64,000 bases of DNA, taken from Salvelinus alpinus. Taxonomy: Eukaryota > Chordata > Actinopteri > Salmoniformes > Salmonidae. Location of the stretch: assembly GCF_045679555.1 (NCBI RefSeq), contig NC_092115.1, positions 34,039,728-34,103,727 on the forward strand. The letters run 5' to 3'. A program made the position numbers and the translations under genes. Under the pieces are notes generated by a model. It searched no databases, was not told where the DNA came from, and saw only the letters and a program-made list of their open reading frames with translations. Below, piece after piece: positions 53,601 through 64,000 of the stretch (its first letter is position 1; every line of letters begins with the position of its first letter).

Positions 53601-56600
53601 GATGAACTGAGTTGAAATAACAGATCAAATCATGTTTCAGATTACCAGTCGTTCTTAGTATAGTTAGCTACAATGTAGTTACTTTTTAATATACACAAAC
53701 CGTATCGGTGCAAGTTGATTTAAAGTGTGACCCTGTCCTCTCTTCCGTGGGCGTCATACATCCGTCTTTGTTGCTACTTTTCCGGCAGCAGCAGTGCTAG
53801 CCCATTCCGTTTTTCCTCAGAGGGGAACAGAAGCGACATTGTGTCAGTTGGCCATTATGGCACCTCTATGTGGTCAGGGTGACCTCACTGCCATGATGAT
53901 GTCATCCAGCATGATGTCAAGGCCAAGCCATGTCCATAGCAGTGAGTGACCCTGGCCAGCCAGCCCTATATGTATCCCTGGTTGCACATGGCTCATTCAG
54001 CCTCTCGTTGACAAAAGACAGCAGCGCACACTATAATGACACGACTTTAGAAAAATCGAATCAATCATACTTTTTATTTTCATTACTAATGTGATTCTTT
54101 AGCTGGGGCATGAAAATAAACGTTTACACTGTGTTATTCAGACATGGAGATTTAGACGCGTTAGTTGATTCCATAGACATACTGTACACATGTTCATACA
54201 CATCATTAGTTTATTCTAACAACACGATTCTTTGCATTCATTCAGAGCGCCTACAGTCAATCCGTTATGCATTTACAGAACAGTGACATGCCACTGTTAT
54301 TTAACTATAACTCACAGGTGTACAAAGTAAGAATTATTGCAGTGAGGACATTTTTCTCTTTCTTTTCCCGGTTTTCATTTCTCTCTGCAGTTTGACGGTC
54401 TATTAATGTTCATGTTTCAGTCTACATTGACTCATAGACTGGAATATCTGCTTTATTTGCTATCCAGGGAAAATAACCCAATAGCTGGGTGGGCGATCTG
54501 AGTATTTTTGTAGCGCACACGAATAAGATTAATTGTGCAAGTATGTCAACCACTAGATGTCAGCATTGTGTAATGAAATGATAGTTTTACCTCTCATTGA
54601 GTATTGTTCTGTTGTGTTTCCTTGTCTAGACTATGTTTAGATTACTGGCAACAATTATCAGACATAAAACAAACAGATCTGACAATCAATAGTGGATAAT
54701 TAAGTATTTTCTCATTTCCTTGCAACAGAGTATGTTCTCTAACAAAGAGATATTAAAGTATGATTTTTTTTTACAGACAAGATAACAAAACAAAAGGTCA
54801 AGCTACAAGTCTAGCCAAACTGCATGTCAATCACCAACTCCCCAAAATTGGTTTCAGGTTCAGTTACAAAACCATACTTATGCAAAATCAGCATTCAAAC
54901 ACAAACATTGACAACTACAACGGCAATTGACCAAGATGTGTACAGTGTCCCATCTGAGCTGTAACGGCACGGTCAAATGTTTCTTGTCTGGAACACAATT
55001 CCACTATGTCCTGACTGTGAGTGAGTTCAAATGCAGTCAACAGGAACACATAGCAGCGGGCCAGGCCAGGGAGACACAACCTATTGATTAAATACAGCCA
55101 GCCATTCCTCCAGTGCTGCTGCTCTGTTTACATTACAAAGTTCCCAAGGAAAATAGAGAAGGGAGTTAGCTGTGCCTTGATAAGTGTCAGTCTAAGTCAG
55201 GACACACCCCAGGAGAAGCTCAGATCACACCTGGAAACTACCCATCAATTTCCCCTTCACTTAAAGACATGGGAAACACTGCTCCTTCTCGGCAGGATAG
55301 GCGCTGCCATTGGTGTTGGCACCACTATGTCTCCCTCTGAGGTCCGGCCCTAGCCTTTTGAGGGTCCTAGGTGAGATTTGGTCGGGGGGCCCCTCTACCT
55401 TGCGGGCAAAACATTTTAGTGGCTACCCTCTTAATGGAGGAGAGAAACGTTTTAAGTTCAAAGGGCTAATTGAGTGACTGTCAGTGACTGACAGAATATT
55501 AATAAGACACATCATTGAAGGTGACCTCCACTCTGGACACATCCTCTCTGGACAGTCTCTAGGACAGTAGAGTCACCAACATCTGTGGACTGGATGTGTA
55601 TGACATCATACTATGTCAGGACGGATGGACAAGGTCGTGGCCGTTGTACTTCCAGTTTCTGAGGACTAAGGACACAAATTGACAGGCAGGCATGTGTGTG
55701 TGTGTGCGCACGCATCTGTGTATGTGTCAGGATGAGCTATGATCCGGATGGGTGGGAAGGGAGGGAAGCTGTAGGTAGCCTGTATAGCCTCACTCCGCCC
55801 ATTGCTGTGCCCTTCATCTGCAACTGGCCTCAACTCATTGCTATGCCCTTTATCTGCATGTGTCGCCTTAGCCTTGGCCTTTGATCACTGGGCTCTTCCT
55901 CTAAGGCAATTGGACAGTTGTGTCAGAGCTGAGGTCACAGATAAAGCAGTGGAGTGTCTGAACAGGAGATTCAGTCAGTGGAGGTTTTGACATCACAGGA
56001 ACACCCTCCCTGTCAACTCAGGACAGAATGGCTTTCATCAACTGCAGCTTGTCAGGACGGACATAGGGAGCAGGGACACAGGCATCTCTCCTCCACGTAT
56101 TCTACCTCCCTCTCGCTCTTTCCCTCCCTCTCTCCTGCCTCCCTCCCTCTCTCCCTCCCTCCCTACAGACAATGACACTATCTCCGGGTCATCCCAGGTC
56201 ATCATTGCTGACTAAGAGAGACACCAATAACCACAGCAATTCCTTTAGTTATTCAAAAAGGAAAAATAAAACAGAATCATGTCAACACCATAACACATTC
56301 CAATGGATACACATTAACTCTATAAAATAAAATAAAATGACTTACTGTTTAAAATCCCACAATGTTCAATGCTTTTTCCTGTTTAAAAAATGTACTTGGG
56401 GGCTCAAGAGAGTAAAGGCAAATAGCAGATCATGGAGATTTGTTACTCTGTATACATGGTTTACCCTGAGTGTTCACTGTTTGCTTGACAACCACTGAAC
56501 TGATCATATCTTGTGGTTTTGGTGCATAACTGAATAATATCTAAGTCCGATGGGGGTCAATGCAAATTACAGACTGTATGTTCTGGGTTTATAATGCACA

Positions 56601-57241
56601 ACGAGTAACACTTGCTTGAAACGGAATGTAGTCAATTGAGTGAATTGTCCATTTAAACAAAGCCAAACATTAAGATATAGTGTTTTGTTAATAAATAGAC
56701 CTTTGAAATACGACATCAACTTGTCAAACATACTTTGTTGTTGCGCTTCCTAGGCTAACCCGCATACAGTGTAATTCTCTACTGTCTACGATAACGTACT
56801 GAAATATGGACTTTGTTGAACTAAGATCAAACTTTACTATCATGAGGAAATGTTTAATCTCGCAATGTTGATGTTGTTATTCTTTGCTTAGGAAGAATAA
56901 CAAGGCAAAGAAAGGCGAGCACTTTCAGTTGAACTCAACCCTCCCTCAAAAACATTGCAGTGCTCCATTAGCGAAGTCTCCATAGCAAGGTGTCATTTAA
57001 ACAGGGATTTTCGAGAATGGACATGCCACTACATGCACATACAATTTGGCTCAAGTATGTCATAACATTTCACTAGAAAATGTGCAGGGACCATAAGTTA
57101 CATGTCACAAATGAAGTCTTGGGATTAAGTTCCATTAAGGTATTCATTGGGACTGGAGAGCTCCCACTTTATGCTGCTATATAACCTACTGTATTATCTT
57201 AAAAGCTATAGACAATCTATATATATATATATATATATATA
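50658..57241. other. wnt3a upstream / wnt3a-wnt9a intergenic region
   Basis: No supported coding region. Notable motifs: TGAGTCA (AP-1 type) at 50918-50924; TCAAAG at 51340-51345 followed by the POU octamer ATTTGCAT at 51349-51356. A dispersed-repeat fragment lies near 55340-55440. Confidence 0.4.
51019..51070 (-). promoter_or_regulatory. possible core promoter region of wnt3a
   Basis: On the minus strand, TATTTAAAAG (51070-51062) and TTATATAT (51026-51019) lie about 360-430 bp upstream of the wnt3a start codons, in TATA-like form. A third AT-rich stretch is near 50815-50822. None is supported by transcript data, and which one (if any) is used cannot be told from sequence. Confidence 0.22.
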
Positions 57242-58800
57242 TACAGCACCAGTCAAAAGTTTGGACACAACTACTCATTCAAGGGTTCTAAATTGTAGAA
57301 TAATAGTGAAGACATCAAAACTATGAAATAACACATATGGAATCATGTAGTAACCCAAAAAGTGTTAACCAAATCAAAATACATTTTATATTTGAGATTC
57401 TTCAAAGTAGTCACCCTTTGCCTTGATGACAGCTTTGCACACTCTTGGCATTCTCTAAACCAGCTTCATGATGTAGTCACCTGGAATGCATTTCAATTAA
57501 CAGGTGTGCCTTGTTAAATTTCTTTCCTTCATAATGCGTTTGAGCCAATCAATTGTGTTGTGACAAGGTAGGGATAGTATACAGAAGATAGCCCTATTTG
57601 GTAAAATACCAAGTCCATATTATGGCAAGAACAGCTCAAATAAGTGAAATGACAGTCCATCATCACTTTAAGACATGAAGGTCAGTCAATCTAGAAAATT
57701 TGAAGAACTTTGAAAATTTCTTCAAGTGCAGTCGCAAAAACCATCAAGTGCTATGATGAAACTGGTTCTCATGAGGACCGCCAAAGGAAAGGAAGAACCA
57801 GAGTTACCTCTGTTGCAGAGGATAAGTTCATTAGAGTTACCAGCCTCAGAAATTGATGCCCAAATAAATGCTTCACAGAGTTCAAGTAACAGACACACCT
57901 CAACATCAACTGTTCAGAGGAGTGCGTGAATCAGGCCTTCTTTGTCAAATTACTGCAAAAAAAACACTACTAAAGGACACCAATAAGAAGAAGAGACTTG
58001 ATTGGGCCAAGAAACACGAGCAATGGACATTAGACCAGTGGAAACCTGTCCTTGGATCTGAAGAGTCCAAACTGGAGATTTTTGGTTCCATGTGTGTCTT
58101 TGTGAGACGCAGAGTAGGTGAATGGATGATCTCCACATGTGTGGTTCCCACCGTGAAGCATGAAGAGGAGGGGTGATGGTGTGGGGGTGCTTTGCTGGTG
58201 ACACTGTCGGTTATTTATTTAGAATTCAAGGTACACTTAACCAGCATGGCTACCACAGCATTCTGCAGTGATACGCCATCCCATCTTGTTTGCGCTTAGT
58301 GGGACTATCATTTGTTTTTCAACAGGATAATGACCCAAAACACACCTCCAGGCTGTGTAAGGGCTATTTGACCAAGAAGGAGAGTAATGGAGTGCTGCAT
58401 CAGATGACCTGGCCTCCACAATCACCCAACCTCAACACAATTGAGATGGTTTGGGATGAGTTGGACCGCAGAGTGAAGGAAAAGCAGCCAACAAGTGCTC
58501 AGCATATGTGGGAACTCCTTCAATACTGTTGGAAAAACATTCCATGTGAAGCCGGCTGAGAGAATGCCAAGAGTGTGCAAAAAAGCTGTCATCAAGGCAA
58601 AGGTTGGCTACTTTGAAGAATATCAAATGCAAAATATATTTTGATTTGTTTAATACTTTTTTGGTTACTACGTGATTCCATATGTGTTATTTCATAGTTT
58701 TGATGTCTTCACTATTATTCTACAATGTAGAAAATAGTACATAAAGAAAGAAAAACCTGTGAATGAGTAGGTGTGTCCAAACCTTTGACTAGTACTGTAT
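57242..58800 (+). mobile_element. Tc1-like transposon with inverted ends
   Basis: CAGTCAAAAGTTTGGACACA at the left and TGTGTCCAAACCTTTGACTA at the right are the well-known ends of a fish Tc1 family, preceded by an (AT)n tract. About 1.56 kb. The transposase on the plus strand is broken by stops and frameshifts. Confidence 0.93.
57618..58559 (+). pseudogene. Tc1-like transposase pseudogene
   Basis: Starts with an ATG at 57618 reading MARTAQISE, which ends at a stop after 18 codons. Later fragments in other frames include KKRLDWAKKHEQWT (about 57990-58040) and, at 58290-58559, QQDNDPKHTS, WPPQSPNLNTIEMVWDELDRR and the C-terminal end. The D and E of the C-terminal catalytic pair are present, but the gene is not continuous. 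Confidence 0.88.
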
Positions 58801-60292
58801 ATAAGCACTTTGTGACAACTGCTGATGTAAAAAGGGCTTTATAAAATAAATGTGATAGAATTTAATTAGTGTACAGATTATACAGTACTGTCCCATTTTG
58901 AAAAATATCAACAAAGACCTCTGCATAATCTGTATACTACATGTATAGTGAGCTACAGCTCTGATGTTAATTCCAGTATTTGTTATTGTAAGATTTCCTT
59001 TTTTACCTTTACTTCATTATGTAATACATGCCAGAAACCTGTACTGTGAATAAGTACATCATTGGGGAGTTCAGATGATGAGGTGAAGTTGCATGTGGGA
59101 GATCCTGGTGATGTCACTAATTTACAACAGAACTAAATACCTGTTGCCTGGTTACACTACTCCAAATCCAGGCCCCCTAGATTGATTACAGTATTTGTTA
59201 TGATATTCAATCAAGTCTGCAGGTCTGTGGTTAAATAATGTGTAATTAACAGAGTTGGTGAGGGTATCTCCCCTCCCCCAATATAGTTACCTCACTCCTC
59301 CCCAGTTAGCAGTGTTAGGTAAGTGGATGAGTTATGTCATTTAGAGTGTACCCAGGGACACAATCAAAACAATCCAGGGATTGACAGTGCATGTATTGCA
59401 GTTTCAAAAACAACAGTTACTTATCCGGTTCCGAAGGAAGAGTGACTGGCTGGCTGGTCCTGAGAACTGCACAGTGCACATGGTGCGACCTGAACAACCG
59501 GACGCCTGAAACAGCAGTGAGCGCAGACGCACCGTCAGCCTACATCCCAAGCCACAAATTATGTCTGGGGCATGGAAAAGATCTTGTGGGCTGGCCGGGC
59601 AGAGTAGGGGTGGTGAGCGCAAGAGAGGAGGTTGGTGGTGGTGGTCGCAGAGCCGGATTGGACGGATACGGTATCAAGACAAGGTCAGAGCAAGGCTAAT
59701 ACGCAAGAGACTGGAAGTACTGTAGTAGTACTAGAACCCTATGTTAGAACTTCTCTGGCGTGTCCTGAGCTCACTGTTTCAGTCACAGGACTGACAAAGG
59801 ACGAACTGTTGAGGGCATCTACTGTGGGCATCAGTTTTGTCTGAAAAAGATGCATATAGTCTACACATGTTAAGATATCTGGGGCCATGCAAACATCGGC
59901 CATCGGGTTTAGGTTTAGCCTGTGCTGAAAGAAATACCTCGAACTTCATCAACATCCTACAGCACATTCCAGCTCATTTGAATAGTCTGTGCTCAGAAGT
60001 GCTCCTAACCTCAATGCCCAGAGGAAACCCATTGTAATTGCAAAGAAATGCAACACTGCAGGCTAACTCCTAATCCTGTCTGAGTATTGTAGTCACACTA
60101 TGAGTTGAGACCAGGTTGGCTTTTTCACAAGAAAAGACAAAAGCTACACCCGCATTTAGTTACGGATACCTTTCACGTGCTATTTGATATTTCGACATAC
60201 AAAATCATTTATATTATTCACGTTCCTCAATGCAAAACGCATAAGAAATTGATGAAAAAATTCAGTCAGGCATCATATCCGCCATATCAGAG

Positions 60293-60328
<36 letters not shown>

Positions 60329-61730
60329 TTAAAGTCAAGAGGAGTAAAGAACAGAGGAGTAGGGTAGAGTAGTTGCAACAAGTTTAAGGGAAAAGTACTG
60401 ACACACACAAACACACACCAGAGAAGGACTGTTTTCCTGGTTTCTCAGCCTGGTGTAATGAGAAGGGCGAGCATTTAACTTAAGCAGGGTGTGGGAATCA
60501 ATTACCCCACTCGCCAGACATGCAGGACCAGTGGGTAATGCCTGCCAGGATTACTGTTCATTCTTGTCATGTACTGTAGCCGACGAACCCTCCAGCTGAT
60601 CTCCTTTAAACCAGGTGTTAATAAGAAGCAGACCAGGGACCTCTCTCTTACTGGGGCGCAGATTCAGAACTGAACTGACTGAAGAAAGTGGGATGCAAGT
60701 GGACACCTGTATGTAATCATACCAAGCACAACACTTCCTTGGACTCATTTCTCATTCACTCTTATCCCCTATTTGTGATGCTGTCTATCTAGCAGAACTG
60801 GCCATTCGGTAAACAGAAACTTGGCAGAAGCTTGGCTGTTCCTGGTACAGGTGTGAACGTTACTGTGATCTTTGTGATGAATGGGGATGTATTGTTTAAT
60901 TTGGGGGATGAATAGACTTCATCCCTGGTTCTGGCATGAGTTTTCCCCAAGTGCAGGCTAGGAGAAGAAAGCTGGATCCTTCCCAAGTCCAGATCCATAT
61001 CTATATTTTACTCCTTGCTTCATAGATTAAGGTGTGCGCGCACAAGATGTCAGGCAGCAGGCTACTGTTAAAAACGAAACGACGATCCTAATGCGTCTGA
61101 AAATCATGCAATGTATTGATTATGTATGTAAAATTATGACCACGGAAGTTTCTATTATGCAACCGAATACTATAGATCGGCATAGAAGTACCAGAACGAG
61201 CATAGACAATCTTTTCCTAAGCATGCTTGCCAAAATCCTATTGATTTATGGCTTTGAGTATGAATTTGTGCTTACTAATAAAAGGTTCCATCTTCTGCTC
61301 TTGCGAAATATTAGCCTAAAGAAATATGCTTTGCACATGCAGTTGCGAACTAGAAATGAACCGTACTTAGTTCAGTTTGTACCTAGTTCAGTTCAAACTT
61401 AGTTAAGTTTTCTTCTCTTGTGAGAAATAACACTGAAAAGGATATTCCACAAATGCTATAGGCACATACACTGATCTTTGATGTAGGTGGAGAATATTTA
61501 ACCAAAAATAATGAATAATGGTTACACTGTCTGTGATATATTATGCTTCGCTATACATATGCAGGCCAGCTGCCGGCTTCTGCAGGTGATCTAAACAGTG
61601 TTTCTCTCCATGTAGACAATACATTCACTTTTGGAAGCAGAGCAACATGGGGGATTATATTTGTCCATAATGTCTTTTTGACAGATTTTCCCAGCACCAG
61701 AACACATTTTGAATGAGCATATAGGTCCAA
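58801..61730. other. intergenic, upstream of wnt9a
   Basis: No supported coding region or recognised transposon, apart from a short GT run at 60293-60317. 60430-60700 looks non-repetitive with homeodomain-type ATCAATTA; conservation is unknown. Confidence 0.35.
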
Positions 61731-62117
61731 CTGAGAGTACAAAACATTAAGAACACCTGCTCTTTCCATGACAGACTGACCAGGTGAACCCAGATAATCA
61801 CCTATGATCCCTTATTGATGTCACTTCTTAAATCCACTTCAATCAGAGTAGATGAATGGGAGGAGACAGGTTAATGAAAGACAAAATATTGAAGTACCTT
61901 TGAGTGGGGCATGGTAGTAGGTACCGGGCACTTCGGTTTGTTCTAAGATCTGCAACGCTGCTGGGTTTGTCACGCTCAACCGGTTCCCGTGTGTATCAAG
62001 AATGGTACACCACCCAAAGGACATCCAGCAAACTTGACACAACCTGGAAATCATTGGAGGGGGGGGGGGCATCTCAATATTAGTAAGGTGTTCCTAATTT
62101 TTGGTATACTCAGTGTA
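61731..62117. mobile_element. non-autonomous TIR element, copy 2
   Basis: ACTGAGAGTACAAAACATTA at the left, TTTTTGGTATACTCAGTGTA at the right. The interior matches the copy at 29462-30009 but is shorter. A G run of about 11 lies at 62059-62069. Confidence 0.75.
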
Positions 62118-62737
62118 GTCACTGCTACACAGAATACTGTGGCAATAGAAGTGATGATTCAGTGAAAAATAGGTAACGCATAAACTTTTCCAAGCCAAGC
62201 CATTTAGAAGTGTAGGCTAAGCTACATGCAACTATTGCACAACCCCTAGCCCCTAAAGGCTAGCTTGCCATTCCAGAAATGACATGTCATTGACCAATTG
62301 GCAGTAAAAACAAAGGATATAGCAGACTGACACCTCTGCTCAGCTGACCTCAGTTAGCATGCTGCACAACGACTACTGGACACCTTCCAACACAGAGGGA
62401 CAGCTCATGAATGTCAAAATCAGGTGTTGTTGACTTCACTAGCCTATACCTCTAAGGTCCTAAACATGCTCTTGACAAGTTCACCCAGTTTCACAGAGTT
62501 CATTAGGCCTACTGTCTGTATGCAAGGAAATTACTCCATAAAAATAATATTGTTGGGTTATAACAAATACTTTTAAATTAGAAGGTCTATTGTCAGTCTG
62601 TAAAGTAAGGCTGTGGTTGTGTGTGCACGCGCACATTTGGAAACATTTTACAATATCATTGATTTCAAAATGTAAAATATTGAATATTGAACATAATGTA
62701 TAATTATCATCTCTAACAATCAGCTCCACAAAGCAAG

Positions 62738-62801
<64 letters not shown>

Positions 62802-62822
62802 CTCTCTCTCTGTCTCTCTCTG
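62738..62822. repeat. (CT)n microsatellite upstream of wnt9a
   Basis: About 30 CT units, then interrupted. It ends about 165 bp before the wnt9a ATG. Confidence 0.97.
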
Positions 62823-62901
62823 TATCTCTCTGTTACCCACTCCTCTCTCCCTCACTCAGACTTGCTCTCTGCTAATGGGAGGAGCGCAAAATTCTTCTCT
62901 G

Positions 62902-62907
62902 TATAAG
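62902..62907 (+). promoter_or_regulatory. possible TATA-like box of wnt9a
   Basis: TATAAG within CTGTATAAGAAG, about 80 bp before the wnt9a ATG. It would place a start site near 62930 and give a short leader. A CT tract ends about 80 bp upstream. This is position and motif only. Confidence 0.35.
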
Positions 62908-62985
62908 AAGTGCCGAACGTACAACAAGGGATTTTACACAGCTACTCAGGAGAAACGAAATGATCTGCCTTGGAGCCGCAGCAAA

Positions 62986-63077
62986 ATGCTGGATGGACAC
63001 CTACTCCTGGGATGGTTATCGTTCACAGTTATAGTGTACCTTTTCAACTTGCCCGGACCGACCACAGCGTATTTCGG
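62986..63077 (+). CDS. wnt9a: wnt9a coding exon 1 (rest of gene beyond the window)
   Basis: Encodes 30 residues plus two bases of Gly31: MLDG, a hydrophobic signal peptide with core WLSFTVIVYLFNL, then TTAYFG. The start MLDG and the mature AYFG end match the first exon of WNT9A; WNT9B lacks MLDG. The donor is GTAGGT after GG (phase 2). The reading frame stays open upstream to 62875, but MLDG is preferred because it matches the family and starts the signal peptide. WNT9A signals mainly in joint, skeletal and haematopoietic niche development (family knowledge). It lies head to head with wnt3a, as WNT9A and WNT3A do in human. No further exon is visible before the window ends. Confidence 0.82.
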
Positions 63078-64000
63078 GTAGGTACTGGATCCATCCACAT
63101 GTTCATGACACTGTCATTGATTTGAGTTTGTTACGAGACATGTCATGCGCTCTTAGATCAACTTTGATAGACCGGATAAATTACGTTACTCATATTAGCC
63201 TACCGTTCATTGAAATGTTTCTACTTTCGTATCGCGTAGTCCTAAATATGGCAGAAAATAATAAGTATCCAATGAAACTTACATTCATCACTGTTGATGT
63301 TTCCTCTAAAATCAAATGCGGTGCAAATGAATCAGATACTAGTGTCCTTGTAGCTACGTTGTGATTTGTTTTAAGTATCTGTAACGTTGTTGCATAGAAC
63401 TGTCAGTTCAACAGCACCTGTGTAGCGCAGTAGGCTGTCACAACCGCTGGTGAGAGCAGGTTGACGTGAGATGATTCCGTCTCGTTGAAATGGTTGATTT
63501 GACTGACCAGTGTAATAGGTCAGGCTACCGAAAGTATATGCCGAAGCAGATTTTTAAGGGGATAGGGAGGGGTTGGGGGTTCTCAAACACACTTAGAATT
63601 AGTGGTGCCTGGAGGAACCCTGGAGATCCTCAAGGAACACCTGGAGTTCCAAGGAACAATAGCTGGTCAGTGGTTCATATTTGCATCCTCCATTAGTTGA
63701 GGGGTTCTTGGAGGAACCTTTAATGTTTCAATGTGGCGAAGGGTGTTCCTGGAGGAACCCTGGACTGGAGGTTTGCCTTAGTAGCGGTGTGTCTTTTAGA
63801 TACATCTATTTTGGCCACCCATTAGAGTAAATGTCATTCCTGTTCTGTTGTATTGTCATTACATGTTAATGATGAACACTGACACTTTTGTAGCTTCAAC
63901 TTGCTGCATACAGAGGTATATGAGTTCCTATGCAAATCCCCCAGTTGGAATGGTTAATGCTTTATTACTACATGTAATCAGCATTGTTCATATTTTATTA
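63078..64000 (+). other. start of wnt9a intron 1
   Basis: Begins GTAGGT; no second exon in the window. CCTGGAGGAACCCTGGA occurs at 63608-63624 and again at 63748-63764 within a GGAACC/GGTTCC-rich stretch, probably a dispersed repeat. Confidence 0.6.

Noticed and set aside
61034-61402. 122-codon plus-strand open frame between the two Wnt genes
   Set aside because: No family motif, no clear splice partners and AT-rich composition. It is the longest non-repeat frame in the gap and would be worth one protein search, but is not supported as a gene.
62986-63077. Calling the plus-strand exon wnt9b
   Set aside because: MLDG at the start and linkage to wnt3a fit wnt9a; wnt9b is normally linked to wnt3.
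63122-63364. 80-codon open frame after wnt9a exon 1
   Set aside because: Does not match the expected second exon of Wnt9 proteins and has no acceptor context in the right phase.

Overview
The window is nuclear DNA of a ray-finned fish, almost certainly a salmonid. Three things point there: introns and gaps crowded with transposon families typical of salmonids (several decayed Tc1/mariner copies, hAT-type TIR elements, an L2/CR1/Rex1-group LINE, SINEs resembling the HpaI and SmaI families), long dinucleotide microsatellites, and only two cellular genes in 64 kb. There are no bacterial-type operons, CRISPR arrays or complete RNA genes.

The two genes are Wnt ligands arranged head to head. wnt3a lies on the minus strand and can be read completely as four exons (50633-50563, 32955-32717, 24052-23787, 23641-23162; introns of about 17.6 kb, 8.7 kb and 145 bp; phases 2, 1, 0). 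It encodes 351 residues that keep the palmitoleoylation motif, both N-glycosylation sites and the Wnt cysteines. wnt9a starts on the plus strand at 62986; only its first coding exon (62986-63077) is inside the window. The starts are about 12.35 kb apart. This is the same divergent order as WNT9A/WNT3A in human, so the gap is the natural place for shared or separate promoter and enhancer elements.

Layout: 1-23.1 kb is gene-free DNA downstream of wnt3a. It holds a decayed hAT transposon (1972-7110) with a LINE inserted in it (4012-6935; open reading frame over 800 codons), Tc1-like copies (9881-11308, 16075-17494, 18891-20511), a long-armed foldback element (14156-14869), SINEs and microsatellites. 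23.2-50.6 kb is wnt3a; its introns carry a solo LTR nested in a DNA transposon, a hAT-like element ending 49 bp from the exon 2 donor, two more Tc1-like copies, a 77-bp minisatellite (about 13 units), and a 52-bp minisatellite with tRNA-B-box-like sequence inside a TIR element. 50.7-63.0 kb is the intergenic gap with one more Tc1-like element (57242-58800) and a small TIR element (61731-62117). 63.1-64 kb is the beginning of wnt9a intron 1.

I found no clearly new biological system. The best follow-ups are the divergent Wnt pair and its possible regulatory DNA, the two unusual minisatellites, the hAT insertion beside a splice site, the rearranged Tc1 copy, and the tail sequence shared by the LINE and a SINE. 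Family names of repeats rest on recognition of motifs and ends, not on a database search.
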